DNA of 64,000 nucleotides, from the NCBI GenBank assembly GCA_045592125.1, contig JAZNUE010000042.1, positions 62,001-126,000 on the forward strand, written 5' to 3'. This DNA comes from HGM04593 sp045592125 (GTDB lineage: Bacteria > Bacteroidota > Bacteroidia > Bacteroidales > Bacteroidaceae). Under the pieces are notes generated by a model. The model had not been told where the DNA came from. It did not search any database and saw only the letters and a program-made list of their open reading frames with translations. A program made the position numbers and the translations under genes. Below are positions 31,774-39,329 of the stretch, piece by piece. Positions within the stretch are counted from its first letter, which is position 1, and every line of letters starts with the position of its first letter.

Positions 31774-32373
31774 TTACTTTTCCTTATACTTGGCAAAGTT
31801 CTCGTCCATCTTCTTGCGGAACTCTTCTTCCTTGAAACGGATTTTCAGTTCCTCGTCCTCCGAAATGTAATTTGTTATGGTCTCGGCAATCTTCTTCTTG
31901 TCAACGCGTATGCCCACAAAGCATGTGACATTACCTTTGTCGTCGGGTGAAGAGAACACTACCTTTGTTGCTTTCGTGTCATTTACAATAAGGTCCATAA
32001 TCTGTGTGCCGCCACGTTCCATCTTGTTAACGGCGTCACTGCCAACGTTGTTGCCCATATAGCTCATGTAGTCATCGATTGCGCCTTTGTATGCATGCTG
32101 CATCTTCTGGCGAACCAGTCCCTGCGCATTGCTGAGGGCTGCAGACTGCAACACGTCCATTCTCATCTTAGGTCCTGAAGCAATGCCTGTCGCGCCAAAA
32201 GATTCGTCGGTGTCATATTCGGCTGCAGGCATCTCATATGTCTCGCCAAAAGGACTGCCGCTGTTCTGCGGGTTAGGTGTGTAACCGCCGATTACAGCAG
32301 GGTACTGGGGCCTTACGCATGAAGCAAGCGCCAATACAGCAACAAGTGCTAAGGAAAAAATACTCTTTTTCAT
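31774..32373 (-). CDS. LPP20-like outer-membrane lipoprotein
   Basis: 199 residues; signal peptide with lipobox LASC (Cys19), followed by VRPQYPAVIGGY. The central region (AALSNAQGLVRQKMQHAYKGAIDDYMSYMG, then TKVVFSSPDDKGNVTCFVGIRVDKKKIAE) follows the LPP20 fold pattern seen in the neighbouring gene. The C-terminus is charged and helical. The repeated fold in two adjacent genes suggests the products assemble together. Confidence 0.75.
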   Translation of the reverse strand: MKKSIFSLALVAVLALASCVRPQYPAVIGGYTPNPQNSGSPFGETYEMPAAEYDTDESFGATGIASGPKMRMDVLQSAALSNAQGLVRQKMQHAYKGAIDDYMSYMGNNVGSDAVNKMERGGTQIMDLIVNDTKATKVVFSSPDDKGNVTCFVGIRVDKKKIAETITNYISEDEELKIRFKEEEFRKKMDENFAKYKEK

Positions 32374-32463
32374 AATAATTGGTTTAGTTAGTTAATAAAG
32401 ATATTGTTCTTATAAAAGTCTAGGTTCACGAGAAACTTTTCTGGCACTTTCTGTTTTTATGCC

Positions 32464-34125
32464 CTATTCGATTGAGCGTACTGCGCGGACGCTATTGCGA
32501 TAATTATGGCTATCGGACGTAATCTTGCCAGAACTAAAATTAATAGAATAGTAGGCACCATCGTAAGTGGAAGACCAATAGTACCATTCATATGTATTGC
32601 TATTATTGTCGGTTTCCCCAAGCTTGAATCCTCCGATTTTCTCCTTGTTGTTATACAGCACCATAAGCTCTTCTCTTGTGGGCAAGCGCCAGTCGGTATA
32701 TCCGCCCACAATTGAGCTTTCGCACATGGTTATTGCTGTATGCCAGTCAGTGCAACCCAGGTCCTTTGTCTGCACCATCAGCTTTGCAGCGGTTAAAACA
32801 ATGAAATCAGGCCGTACTTCCACCTCGTTGCCGTATGCTACTCCAGCCTCGCTTATGGCATATGCACGTACATAGTATGCCTTGTTCTTGGGCAGGCCCG
32901 TGACATAGCTGCTGAAATTTCCGGTGCCTGTACCGTCCTTAACAATCTTGTTGTCATTGACTGTTGGTTCAGGCATGGTGGAGTAGACGAATCCGCGCTC
33001 ATAATAGGCCGGTTCGCCAGCATGTCCAATCTTGCCGCGGAAGGTTGCGGTCCCTTCTGCCATGTCGGCGTCGGTAATTTCCAGCGTAGTAACTTGGGCA
33101 TATGTTGCAGCGGTAGTGAACGATACGTCATAGGAACTGTATGCCGTGCCTTTGCTGCTTGTTGCATATGCACGCACATAGTATGTCTCGCCAAGAGTAA
33201 GGTTGCCTATGCTGTAGCTGAACTCGCTTGTACTGTTCTTTGGTACAGTCACCCTGGTACTGTTCTCAATGGTTGGGTAACTGCTAGTTGAGTACACAAA
33301 TCCACGTTCGGCATACTCTGGTGTGCCGGCATCTGTAATCTTGCCGTTAAGTGTAGCGGAATATGCGCCGACATTTGTAGCTGCATATGTCTCAAGTGTG
33401 GGCATTGAGGTGTATTCGCCAATTGCATAGACATTTACCTCGCTGCTGCCGTTTGATGAACGCACTACAATCACAGTGTGGTTGTCTACCTCTTCAAGTT
33501 TCTCGCGGTCAATGACAACAACAATGGTTTCTGTCTTCCCGAAACCGAGTGTGCCGCTGGAAGGCTTCACCTCTTTTATCCAGCTGCAGTTCTTCTCAAT
33601 GCTCCAGTCCAGGTTCTCGTAACTGCTGTTTACAATATTGAACGATAGGGTATTGTTGCTCTTGTCGCTGCCAAAATCAAGCTCTGTGCGGTCGGTTGTT
33701 ACAATAGCCGGCATGCGCTCAATAAGCATGTGTGCAACAGCAGTCTTGCCATTCTCGACGCGTACAGTCTTGTAGTTGCTCTTATAGTTTGTCTTGTTAA
33801 TCTCAAGCATGTATTCACCGGCCTCAAGGTCATCGAAACTGAAACTGCCGTCGCTGCCTGTGACGGTGCTTCTTGACACGTGTCCGTAGTCTTCTTCGTA
33901 GTACTCGTCATCATAGTATTCGTCGCCATAATACTCGTCGCCATAATACTCATCGCCATAATAATCAAGCGAATATAGTATTACATTTACCACAGGTACT
34001 GGCTCGCCAGTTACATTGTCCGACACGCTGCCGGAAATGGCACCTGAAAAATCGCCGTCGGTCAGTTCGCTTGTACACGATGCAAGCATAAGGCCAATCA
34101 GCAAGGTGAGGATACTTCTTTTCAT
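32464..34125 (-). CDS. Lipoprotein with regulatory-like, BACON and FN3-like domains and a DUF1566-type end
   Basis: 553 residues from ATG 34123-34125 (MKRSILTLLIGLML); an upstream in-frame ATG at 34162-34164 is rejected because the signal peptide starts here. Lipobox LASC (Cys17). Domain order: CarboxypepD_reg-like (about 28-125) carrying a DEYYG pentapeptide repeat, a BACON-like domain (about 140-225), two FN3-like repeats (RGFVYSTSSYPTIENS and RGFVYSTMPEPTVNDN mark each), and a C-terminal DUF1566-like region (DWRLPTREELMVLYNNKEKIGGF ... YYWSSTYDG). All are extracellular binding or structural modules; no catalytic motif. Probably surface-exposed and the adhesive or ligand-binding part of the cluster. 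Confidence 0.85.
   Translation of the reverse strand: MKRSILTLLIGLMLASCTSELTDGDFSGAISGSVSDNVTGEPVPVVNVILYSLDYYGDEYYGDEYYGDEYYDDEYYEEDYGHVSRSTVTGSDGSFSFDDLEAGEYMLEINKTNYKSNYKTVRVENGKTAVAHMLIERMPAIVTTDRTELDFGSDKSNNTLSFNIVNSSYENLDWSIEKNCSWIKEVKPSSGTLGFGKTETIVVVIDREKLEEVDNHTVIVVRSSNGSSEVNVYAIGEYTSMPTLETYAATNVGAYSATLNGKITDAGTPEYAERGFVYSTSSYPTIENSTRVTVPKNSTSEFSYSIGNLTLGETYYVRAYATSSKGTAYSSYDVSFTTAATYAQVTTLEITDADMAEGTATFRGKIGHAGEPAYYERGFVYSTMPEPTVNDNKIVKDGTGTGNFSSYVTGLPKNKAYYVRAYAISEAGVAYGNEVEVRPDFIVLTAAKLMVQTKDLGCTDWHTAITMCESSIVGGYTDWRLPTREELMVLYNNKEKIGGFKLGETDNNSNTYEWYYWSSTYDGAYYSINFSSGKITSDSHNYRNSVRAVRSIE
33893..33965 (-). repeat. 15-bp in-frame tandem repeat encoding DEYYG units
   Basis: About four to five copies of a 15-base unit (on the plus strand ATACTCGTCGCCATA), two of them identical, encode a DEYYGDEYYGDEYYDDEYYE run within the lipoprotein. 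Copy number could vary by slippage without shifting the frame. Confidence 0.75.
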
Positions 34126-34183
34126 ATGTATAAGTTTTGTATCATTCAATGGTTTGTCGCTCAAATGTCTGCCATAAATGCGA

Positions 34184-34219
34184 AGGCCCTTGCCTGATTC
34201 CTGGTCCAGGCAAGGGCCT
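34184..34219 (-). terminator. 13-bp hairpin downstream of the VWA gene
   Basis: AGGCCCTTGCCTG (34184-34196) and CAGGCAAGGGCCT (34207-34219), a perfect inverted repeat 7 bases past the VWA stop codon. There is no T-run, so it may attenuate rather than end transcription into the lipoprotein gene. Confidence 0.5.
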
Positions 34220-34225
34220 GTCCTG

Positions 34226-35848
34226 CTATTTAAATAACTTGCCGAAATTGAAACCGATATTTATGGTTATACCACCTATAAACTCATTGTCTCCGTAATA
34301 GCCGCCGTATTCATCATGCTCATAATAATAGTCGCCGTATTTATTATATTCATAATAGCCGCCGTTATCACCGTCATTATAATTATGTCTTGCGCCGCAA
34401 TAGATGTCGGCCATTAGGTACAGGCCGTTCCTGAACATCAGGCCAAGGCGGGCATCAACGCCAGCGCCTTCATCGCTTGAATGTCCTCCAATTCCGCACA
34501 TGAATTTTAGCTTGCTCTTATTATGGTCTCCTATTGTTGCCAGAATGCCGAGGTTTGTGCCCAATGTGGGGAAGCTGCCTACTGAGATATATGCGCCCAA
34601 ACCGAACTTTGAAGAAAGAGGATATGCAAAATCTACTCCTGCAGTAACATTAAGATCTTCCATGCCATAACCTACTCCAGCATTTACTCCTAGGAGGATA
34701 TCCTTGCGCTTCCTAGGTGCCTTTACAACGGGTTTCACAGGTTCTGTGATATCTCCGAGTGTCCAGCAAACTGCTCCTGCATGGTTCAGCGCCGATGTGC
34801 AATACATGTTCTTCCATCTCTTGGTAAGGCTGTTTGCAATATTAGAGAATGTGCTTACCAGTTGGGACATATCCTCTAGCCATATAAACTGTGAACGGTC
34901 GGAAGCAAGTTCTGTCAGCTGGTTCTTCATCAGTTCTAGCTGGGCATTCTGGACATCTGTTCCCTGCACGCCAATGACCCAACTGTCCAGGCTGTTGTTC
35001 TTAATGCTGGTTGTGCGCATCTTGCTTTCTACATAGCGCCTTACTTCATTTACAGTATACATCTGCTCTTTCTCCAATTGCGAGGTGTTGTCCAGGCCGT
35101 CGGTAAAGGTGATGATATGTATCCCTTCAAACTTGTCTGCATTAATATCAGACCCGTCAGGAAGCATCTTGTCTATGCCTTCGTTTATTGCATAGTACAT
35201 TGCGGTTGCTTTTCTTGAATTGTTCTGTCCTGAAATAAACGACAGCATCTTGCTTCTGTTGGCAGGTGTCAGTTCTGTCATTGGAAAGATCTCTGTGTTT
35301 TCCATAGACGAGAAGCATACAACACCTATCTTGAGGTTGCCTTGGTCGGAAACCTGGTACATCTGCTCAATAAAGGTCCTTGCACCTTCTTTGACTCTTG
35401 TAAATTCATTTCCTAGGCTGAAACTGCAGTCAAGAACCAGTATAAAATATGCATCCTTGTCCATCCTTAGCCTTGCAGTCGCGTTTCCTGACTCTGCGTC
35501 AGACATCCATACTCCGCCCTCAAGCTGGCGCCAATAGAGCAGTTTCTTGTTGTCAAGGTTTATCTCAGGATGGGTCTGGATGTTCTTGAATTCATACACG
35601 AACTTTTCCTCAGTGTTCCTTTTGCCATAAGTTTCCCCGTCTTCAGGTATTTCGCTTGAGAAACCTTTGTACTTGATGTTGCTTAGAGTTGCAGAATTCT
35701 TGCCAGTAACCGTTTGCTCTCCATATATGTAATATGGATAGTTTAGCGGGTTCTGCGCCTTTTCGCTTCTGTTCTGGGCAAAAAGGGGCATACTCATGCA
35801 TGCTAGGAACAGCGGAAACAGAAATAATTGAATCTTTTTCATTTTCAT
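34226..35848 (-). CDS. Secreted VWA-domain protein with beta-barrel-like C-terminus
   Basis: 540 residues from ATG 35846-35848 (MKMKKIQLFLFPLF); the ORF to 35917 lacks support. Signal peptide 1-24. The VWA domain (about 133-350) has the MIDAS motif DCSFS (140-144), a later Thr region and FTDGLDNTS. The C-terminal 150 residues alternate like outer-membrane strands (ILLGVNAGVGYGMEDLNV, GLGAYISVGSFPTLG, GGITINIGFNFGKLFK ending in Phe-Lys), consistent with a barrel or barrel-anchored end. A Tyr/Gly/Asp-rich loop (YYEYNKYGDYYYEHDEYGG) echoes the DEYYG repeat of the next gene. First gene of the cluster and the first gene downstream of R2. Confidence 0.85.
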   Translation of the reverse strand: MKMKKIQLFLFPLFLACMSMPLFAQNRSEKAQNPLNYPYYIYGEQTVTGKNSATLSNIKYKGFSSEIPEDGETYGKRNTEEKFVYEFKNIQTHPEINLDNKKLLYWRQLEGGVWMSDAESGNATARLRMDKDAYFILVLDCSFSLGNEFTRVKEGARTFIEQMYQVSDQGNLKIGVVCFSSMENTEIFPMTELTPANRSKMLSFISGQNNSRKATAMYYAINEGIDKMLPDGSDINADKFEGIHIITFTDGLDNTSQLEKEQMYTVNEVRRYVESKMRTTSIKNNSLDSWVIGVQGTDVQNAQLELMKNQLTELASDRSQFIWLEDMSQLVSTFSNIANSLTKRWKNMYCTSALNHAGAVCWTLGDITEPVKPVVKAPRKRKDILLGVNAGVGYGMEDLNVTAGVDFAYPLSSKFGLGAYISVGSFPTLGTNLGILATIGDHNKSKLKFMCGIGGHSSDEGAGVDARLGLMFRNGLYLMADIYCGARHNYNDGDNGGYYEYNKYGDYYYEHDEYGGYYGDNEFIGGITINIGFNFGKLFK

Positions 35849-36073
35849 AGTAAGCGAGGTCCTGTTATAAATGCTTGTCATCAGCAGGCGGCTAGACCTC
35901 TTTAAGGCCGCAGCCAATGATTAAACTCATAAAATAACTGTATTTATATCCTTTATGAAAAGGACGGACAGTCCTTGGACAGGATGATGACGGCTAATAA
36001 TGAAGCGTATCGTTGAATATTTGCTGTATGGTATTCTGTTTGCAGCCTATAGACATCCCAGATTGGGCTATAA
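35849..36073. other. Leader region between R2 terminator and VWA gene
   Basis: No gene. An AAGGAC/GTCCTT hairpin lies at 35960-35976. A GGGATGTCTATAGGCTG stretch (minus strand, about 36048-36064) loosely resembles a GGGTGTATAGACTG stretch downstream of R1 (5471-5484), so similarity between the two loci may extend past the terminators. No TAnnTTTG promoter was found here, so the VWA gene may depend on read-through from R2. Confidence 0.4.
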
Positions 36074-36361
36074 AACAAAAAAGACGTGGGAGTCTGTACC
36101 TATTGCTCATCCCACATTCAGGCCTTCGCATTGCCCCCTTCCAGGATAAGCAATGCAGCTAGCCCACGTCAGATGTATATTCAGACAACGCATGGTTCAT
36201 ATACAGAACCATGCGATGCTTGGATAAACATCGCCCATAAGCGTCCACATTGCCGTATCTTCTGGAAGTTTCAAAGTTGCGAAGTTTGAATGTCGAAGAT
36301 AAACGTCAAGTAACGTCTTTTCAATATGTTTGCCCACCCAACCCGACGACGGGCTAGCTAA
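36074..36361 (-). ncRNA. Structured non-coding RNA R2 (homologous to R1)
   Basis: A minus-strand unit from a TATATTTG promoter (36368-36375) to a T-run terminator. 5' hairpin AGCCCG/CGGGTT; AGACGT/ACGTTT hairpin; central domain closed by GGCAA with TTGTC around a GCATGGTT/AACCATGC hairpin; terminal hairpin closed by GACGTGGG and CCCACGTC with an inner ATTGCTTATCC/GGATGAGCAAT helix, then TTTTTT. The blocks TATGG.CG.TGT.TTTAT, GTTG..TCTG, TATACAT, CTGC.TTGCT and GTACAG are shared with R1 in the same order, and R1/R2 differences within stems are compensatory (for example GTAGG/CCTAC versus GTGGG/CCCAC). It lies upstream of the VWA gene. No coding frame is credible. Confidence 0.7.
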
Positions 36362-36367
36362 GCATTG

Positions 36368-36408
36368 CAAATATAACAAACAAAAACTTAGAAACTGTTT
36401 AAATTTCT
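36368..36408 (-). promoter_or_regulatory. R2 promoter with adjoining AGAAAC motif
   Basis: The -7 element TATATTTG occupies 36368-36375 (minus strand). AGAAACTGTTTAAATTTCT (36390-36408), a full copy of the dispersed motif, lies directly upstream and overlaps the expected -33 region. The rest of the gap to trkH (36409-36518) holds nothing recognisable. Confidence 0.6.
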
Positions 36409-36518
36409 AAAAAAAGTTCTTGTTAGGACCAAGTATTGTTTATTTAACCGTTCTTTATGTTCAAAAGCAGTGCAATGGCTGGCCTTGTATACTGTCAATC
36501 CTTACAGCCAAGGGAGCT

Positions 36519-37973
36519 CTAGTTCCTCTTCCAGAACATTGGAGTGAGGAGCAGCAGCACGGCGAAGAACTCGAGACGGCCTACTAGCATCTGGAATGTG
36601 CAGAACCACTTTACGCCTGCAGGCAGCAGTGCCAGCGAGTCCATTGGACCGAAATTCCCCAGGGCAGGGCCTACATTCCCTACCGAGGCCACTGAAAGGC
36701 CGAATGCGTTAAGGAAGTCGAGCCCGAATGCCATGTTCACTACAAGGCCCACAATTACCATGAAGAAATATATTACGGTGTAGGCAAGTATCGCCGACTG
36801 TACGCTCGTGGGGATAATCTTGCGTGCCATGCGCACGGGGATTACTGCGTTGGGGTGCACTATGCGCTTGAACTCGTTCCACATTACCTTGAAGAGCGTG
36901 GCAACGCGCACGCACTTCATGGCGCCCGATGTTGAGCCTGAGCAGGCGCCAACGAACATGAGACCGCAGAGCGCAAGCCACAGTAGCGGGGTCCACAGCG
37001 TGTAGTCGGCAGTGGCAAACCCGGTTGTGGTCTGTATTGATACAACCTGGAAGAGGGCAGTGCGGAAGGCATTCTCGCCGTCCATGCCCTCGCTGCGGAT
37101 GAGGCCTATGGTAACCATCACCGTAAAGGCCGCGGCAATAGAGATGTATGTCCTGAACTCGGAATCGCGCAGCAGTTCCTTTATGCGTCCCTTGAATATC
37201 AGGAGGTATTGCAGCGAGAGGCTTACTCCGCCAGTGAACATGAAGAGTACTGTCACATATTCAATTAGCGGGGAGTGGAAACTGGCAATGCTGTCCTGCT
37301 TTGTGGAGAAACCTCCGGTTGACACGGTTGCCATGGAGTGGCACACCGAATCGAACCAGCCCATTCCTGCAAAGTAGAATGCGACAACTGCAATTACTGT
37401 GAGCCCCACGTATACTGTGAGTATCCATCTTGCTGTTACGGTTATCCTTGGGTGCAGCTTGGCGCGCATGGGGCCTACTGACTCTGCTGCAAAAAGGTGC
37501 ATGTCGCCAAGTCCGAAGATGGGGAACACCGCCACGGTAAAGAATACTATTCCCAAACCACCTATCCAGTGTGTGAGGGCGCGCCAGAATAGCAGGGACT
37601 TGGGCAGGGATTCTATGTCACTGAGGATTGACGAGCCTGTGGTTGTGAACCCTGACATTGTCTCGTAGAAGGCGTCGGTGAAATCGGGTATGTAGCCGCT
37701 GAGCATGTATGGCAGTGAACCGAACAGCGAGAAGACAATCCATATGACAGTTACCACAATGTAACCGTCTTTGCGTGATACGTCGCGCCCGGCCCTGCGG
37801 CAAAGGTATGTGGCTACGGCACCGGTGCCTGCCATTGCAGCAACCGACAGGAGCAGGTCCTTGATTACAGCCTCGTCGTAATACATTGCCACAAATACAC
37901 TGCTCAACAACGAGAGTGCCTCGAAAATGAGCAACAGTCCAATAATTCTGAATATGGCCTTCGGGTGGAACAT
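36519..37973 (-). CDS. trkH: Potassium uptake protein TrkH
   Basis: 484 residues with about ten hydrophobic segments. The four selectivity-filter segments of the SKT family are visible, for example SGFTTTGSSI (first), ATVSTGGFST (second), SIQTTTGFATADY (third) and SVASVGNVGPALG (fourth). TrkH forms the K+-conducting channel in the inner membrane and needs the RCK protein TrkA. It is translationally coupled to trkA: the trkA stop and trkH start share one base (TAATG). Confidence 0.95.
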   Translation of the reverse strand: MFHPKAIFRIIGLLLIFEALSLLSSVFVAMYYDEAVIKDLLLSVAAMAGTGAVATYLCRRAGRDVSRKDGYIVVTVIWIVFSLFGSLPYMLSGYIPDFTDAFYETMSGFTTTGSSILSDIESLPKSLLFWRALTHWIGGLGIVFFTVAVFPIFGLGDMHLFAAESVGPMRAKLHPRITVTARWILTVYVGLTVIAVVAFYFAGMGWFDSVCHSMATVSTGGFSTKQDSIASFHSPLIEYVTVLFMFTGGVSLSLQYLLIFKGRIKELLRDSEFRTYISIAAAFTVMVTIGLIRSEGMDGENAFRTALFQVVSIQTTTGFATADYTLWTPLLWLALCGLMFVGACSGSTSGAMKCVRVATLFKVMWNEFKRIVHPNAVIPVRMARKIIPTSVQSAILAYTVIYFFMVIVGLVVNMAFGLDFLNAFGLSVASVGNVGPALGNFGPMDSLALLPAGVKWFCTFQMLVGRLEFFAVLLLLTPMFWKRN

Positions 37974-39310
37974 TATCTGAAATATTTCTCAAGTTTCTTC
38001 AATACGTGCTCAAGACAGAACACTATGACATGGTCACCGGTCTGTATCATGGTGTTGCCTGTCACGTTCATTCCCTTATTGTTTCGTATTATACCGCCGA
38101 TGTTGGTCCCGTCGGGCAGTCCAAGGTCCTTTACTGGTTTCTTGGTTATGAGGCACTCGCCGTTCACCGGGAACTCGGCAACCACTGCCTGAATGAATGT
38201 GAGGCATTTGACGCTTGAAACGTCGGTGTTGAGCATCATCTGGAAAATGGTGCTTGCCGCGAGTTTCTTCTTGTTTATTATCGAACCTATGTCAAGGCTC
38301 TCGGCCATTGATATGTAGTCGATGTTCTCTACCTCGGAAACGGCACGGGATACGCCTGCACGCTTTGCGGCAAGACAGGCAAGGATGTTGGTCTCGGAGT
38401 TGTCGCACAGGGCCATGAACACGTCGGTGTGGTCAATGCCCTCGCTGCGCAGCAGCTCGGGATCGCGGGCGTCGCCGTTGATTACCATTATCCTGTCGTC
38501 GACAAGTTCCAGGAGCTTGTGGCAGCGGTTGAGGTCGCTCTCGATAATCTTTACCTTTATGTGGTCGGGGATGAGGCGCGCTGTGCGCACTGCAATGCGG
38601 CTGCCGCCCATTATTATTATGCTGTCTACCTCGCTGAACTCGTCCTTGCCGGTTATCTTGCGCATGTAGGGAATCTTGTCGGCTGTGGTGGTGAAGCAGA
38701 CAAGGTCCTCGGGCAGTATCACGTCATTGCCTCGCGGTATTATTGTCTCGTCGCCGCGCTGTATCGCAACCACGTGGTAGGGTATGTCGTGCGGGAACTC
38801 TTTGAAAGGTATGTTGGTGATTGTGGCATTCTGCCTTATCTTTACACCAATCATCACAAGGGCACCGTTGCCGAACTCAAGCATTTGGCGCATCCAGCTG
38901 TACTTTATGTTTGTGGCAATCTCCTCTGCCGCAAGCTGCTCGGGGTAGATGAGGGAGTCTATGCCAAGAGATTTGAAGTGCTCCTTGTGCTTGGGCAACA
39001 GGTATTCGTAGTTGTCAATGCGGGCCACAGTCTTCTTTGCGCCAAGGTAGTGTGCAAGTATGCAGGCTGCAATGTTGCGGCTCTCGTGGGGAGTTACGGC
39101 AACAAAAAGGTCGGCATGCCCGGCGTCGGCGCTCTCCAATGAGGATATCTTTGTGGGATCACCTACAACGGTCTGCAGGTCGAACATCGACTCCATCTTG
39201 CTGAGTTTCTCCTCGCTCTCGTCAAGGAGAACCACATTCTCGTTTTCTTCGGAAAGCATTTTGGCAAGGTGTGTTCCAACAGCACCTGCGCCAACAATAA
39301 CTATTCTCAT
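37973..39310 (-). CDS. trkA: Trk system potassium transporter regulatory subunit TrkA
   Basis: 445 residues with two tandem RCK modules: an N-terminal NAD-binding Rossmann unit (MRIVIVGAGAVGTHLAKMLSEEN, acidic LLDES) with a TrkA-C domain, and a second Rossmann unit from about 230 (SIIIMGGSRIAVRTARLIPD) with a second TrkA-C. TrkA binds nucleotides and gates TrkH on the cytosolic face. It is the first gene of the trkA-trkH pair and lies 19 bases from the dxs stop codon, so it may be in one transcript with dxs. Confidence 0.96.
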   Translation of the reverse strand: MRIVIVGAGAVGTHLAKMLSEENENVVLLDESEEKLSKMESMFDLQTVVGDPTKISSLESADAGHADLFVAVTPHESRNIAACILAHYLGAKKTVARIDNYEYLLPKHKEHFKSLGIDSLIYPEQLAAEEIATNIKYSWMRQMLEFGNGALVMIGVKIRQNATITNIPFKEFPHDIPYHVVAIQRGDETIIPRGNDVILPEDLVCFTTTADKIPYMRKITGKDEFSEVDSIIIMGGSRIAVRTARLIPDHIKVKIIESDLNRCHKLLELVDDRIMVINGDARDPELLRSEGIDHTDVFMALCDNSETNILACLAAKRAGVSRAVSEVENIDYISMAESLDIGSIINKKKLAASTIFQMMLNTDVSSVKCLTFIQAVVAEFPVNGECLITKKPVKDLGLPDGTNIGGIIRNNKGMNVTGNTMIQTGDHVIVFCLEHVLKKLEKYFR

Positions 39311-39329
39311 ATTATTGCAATATTATATC

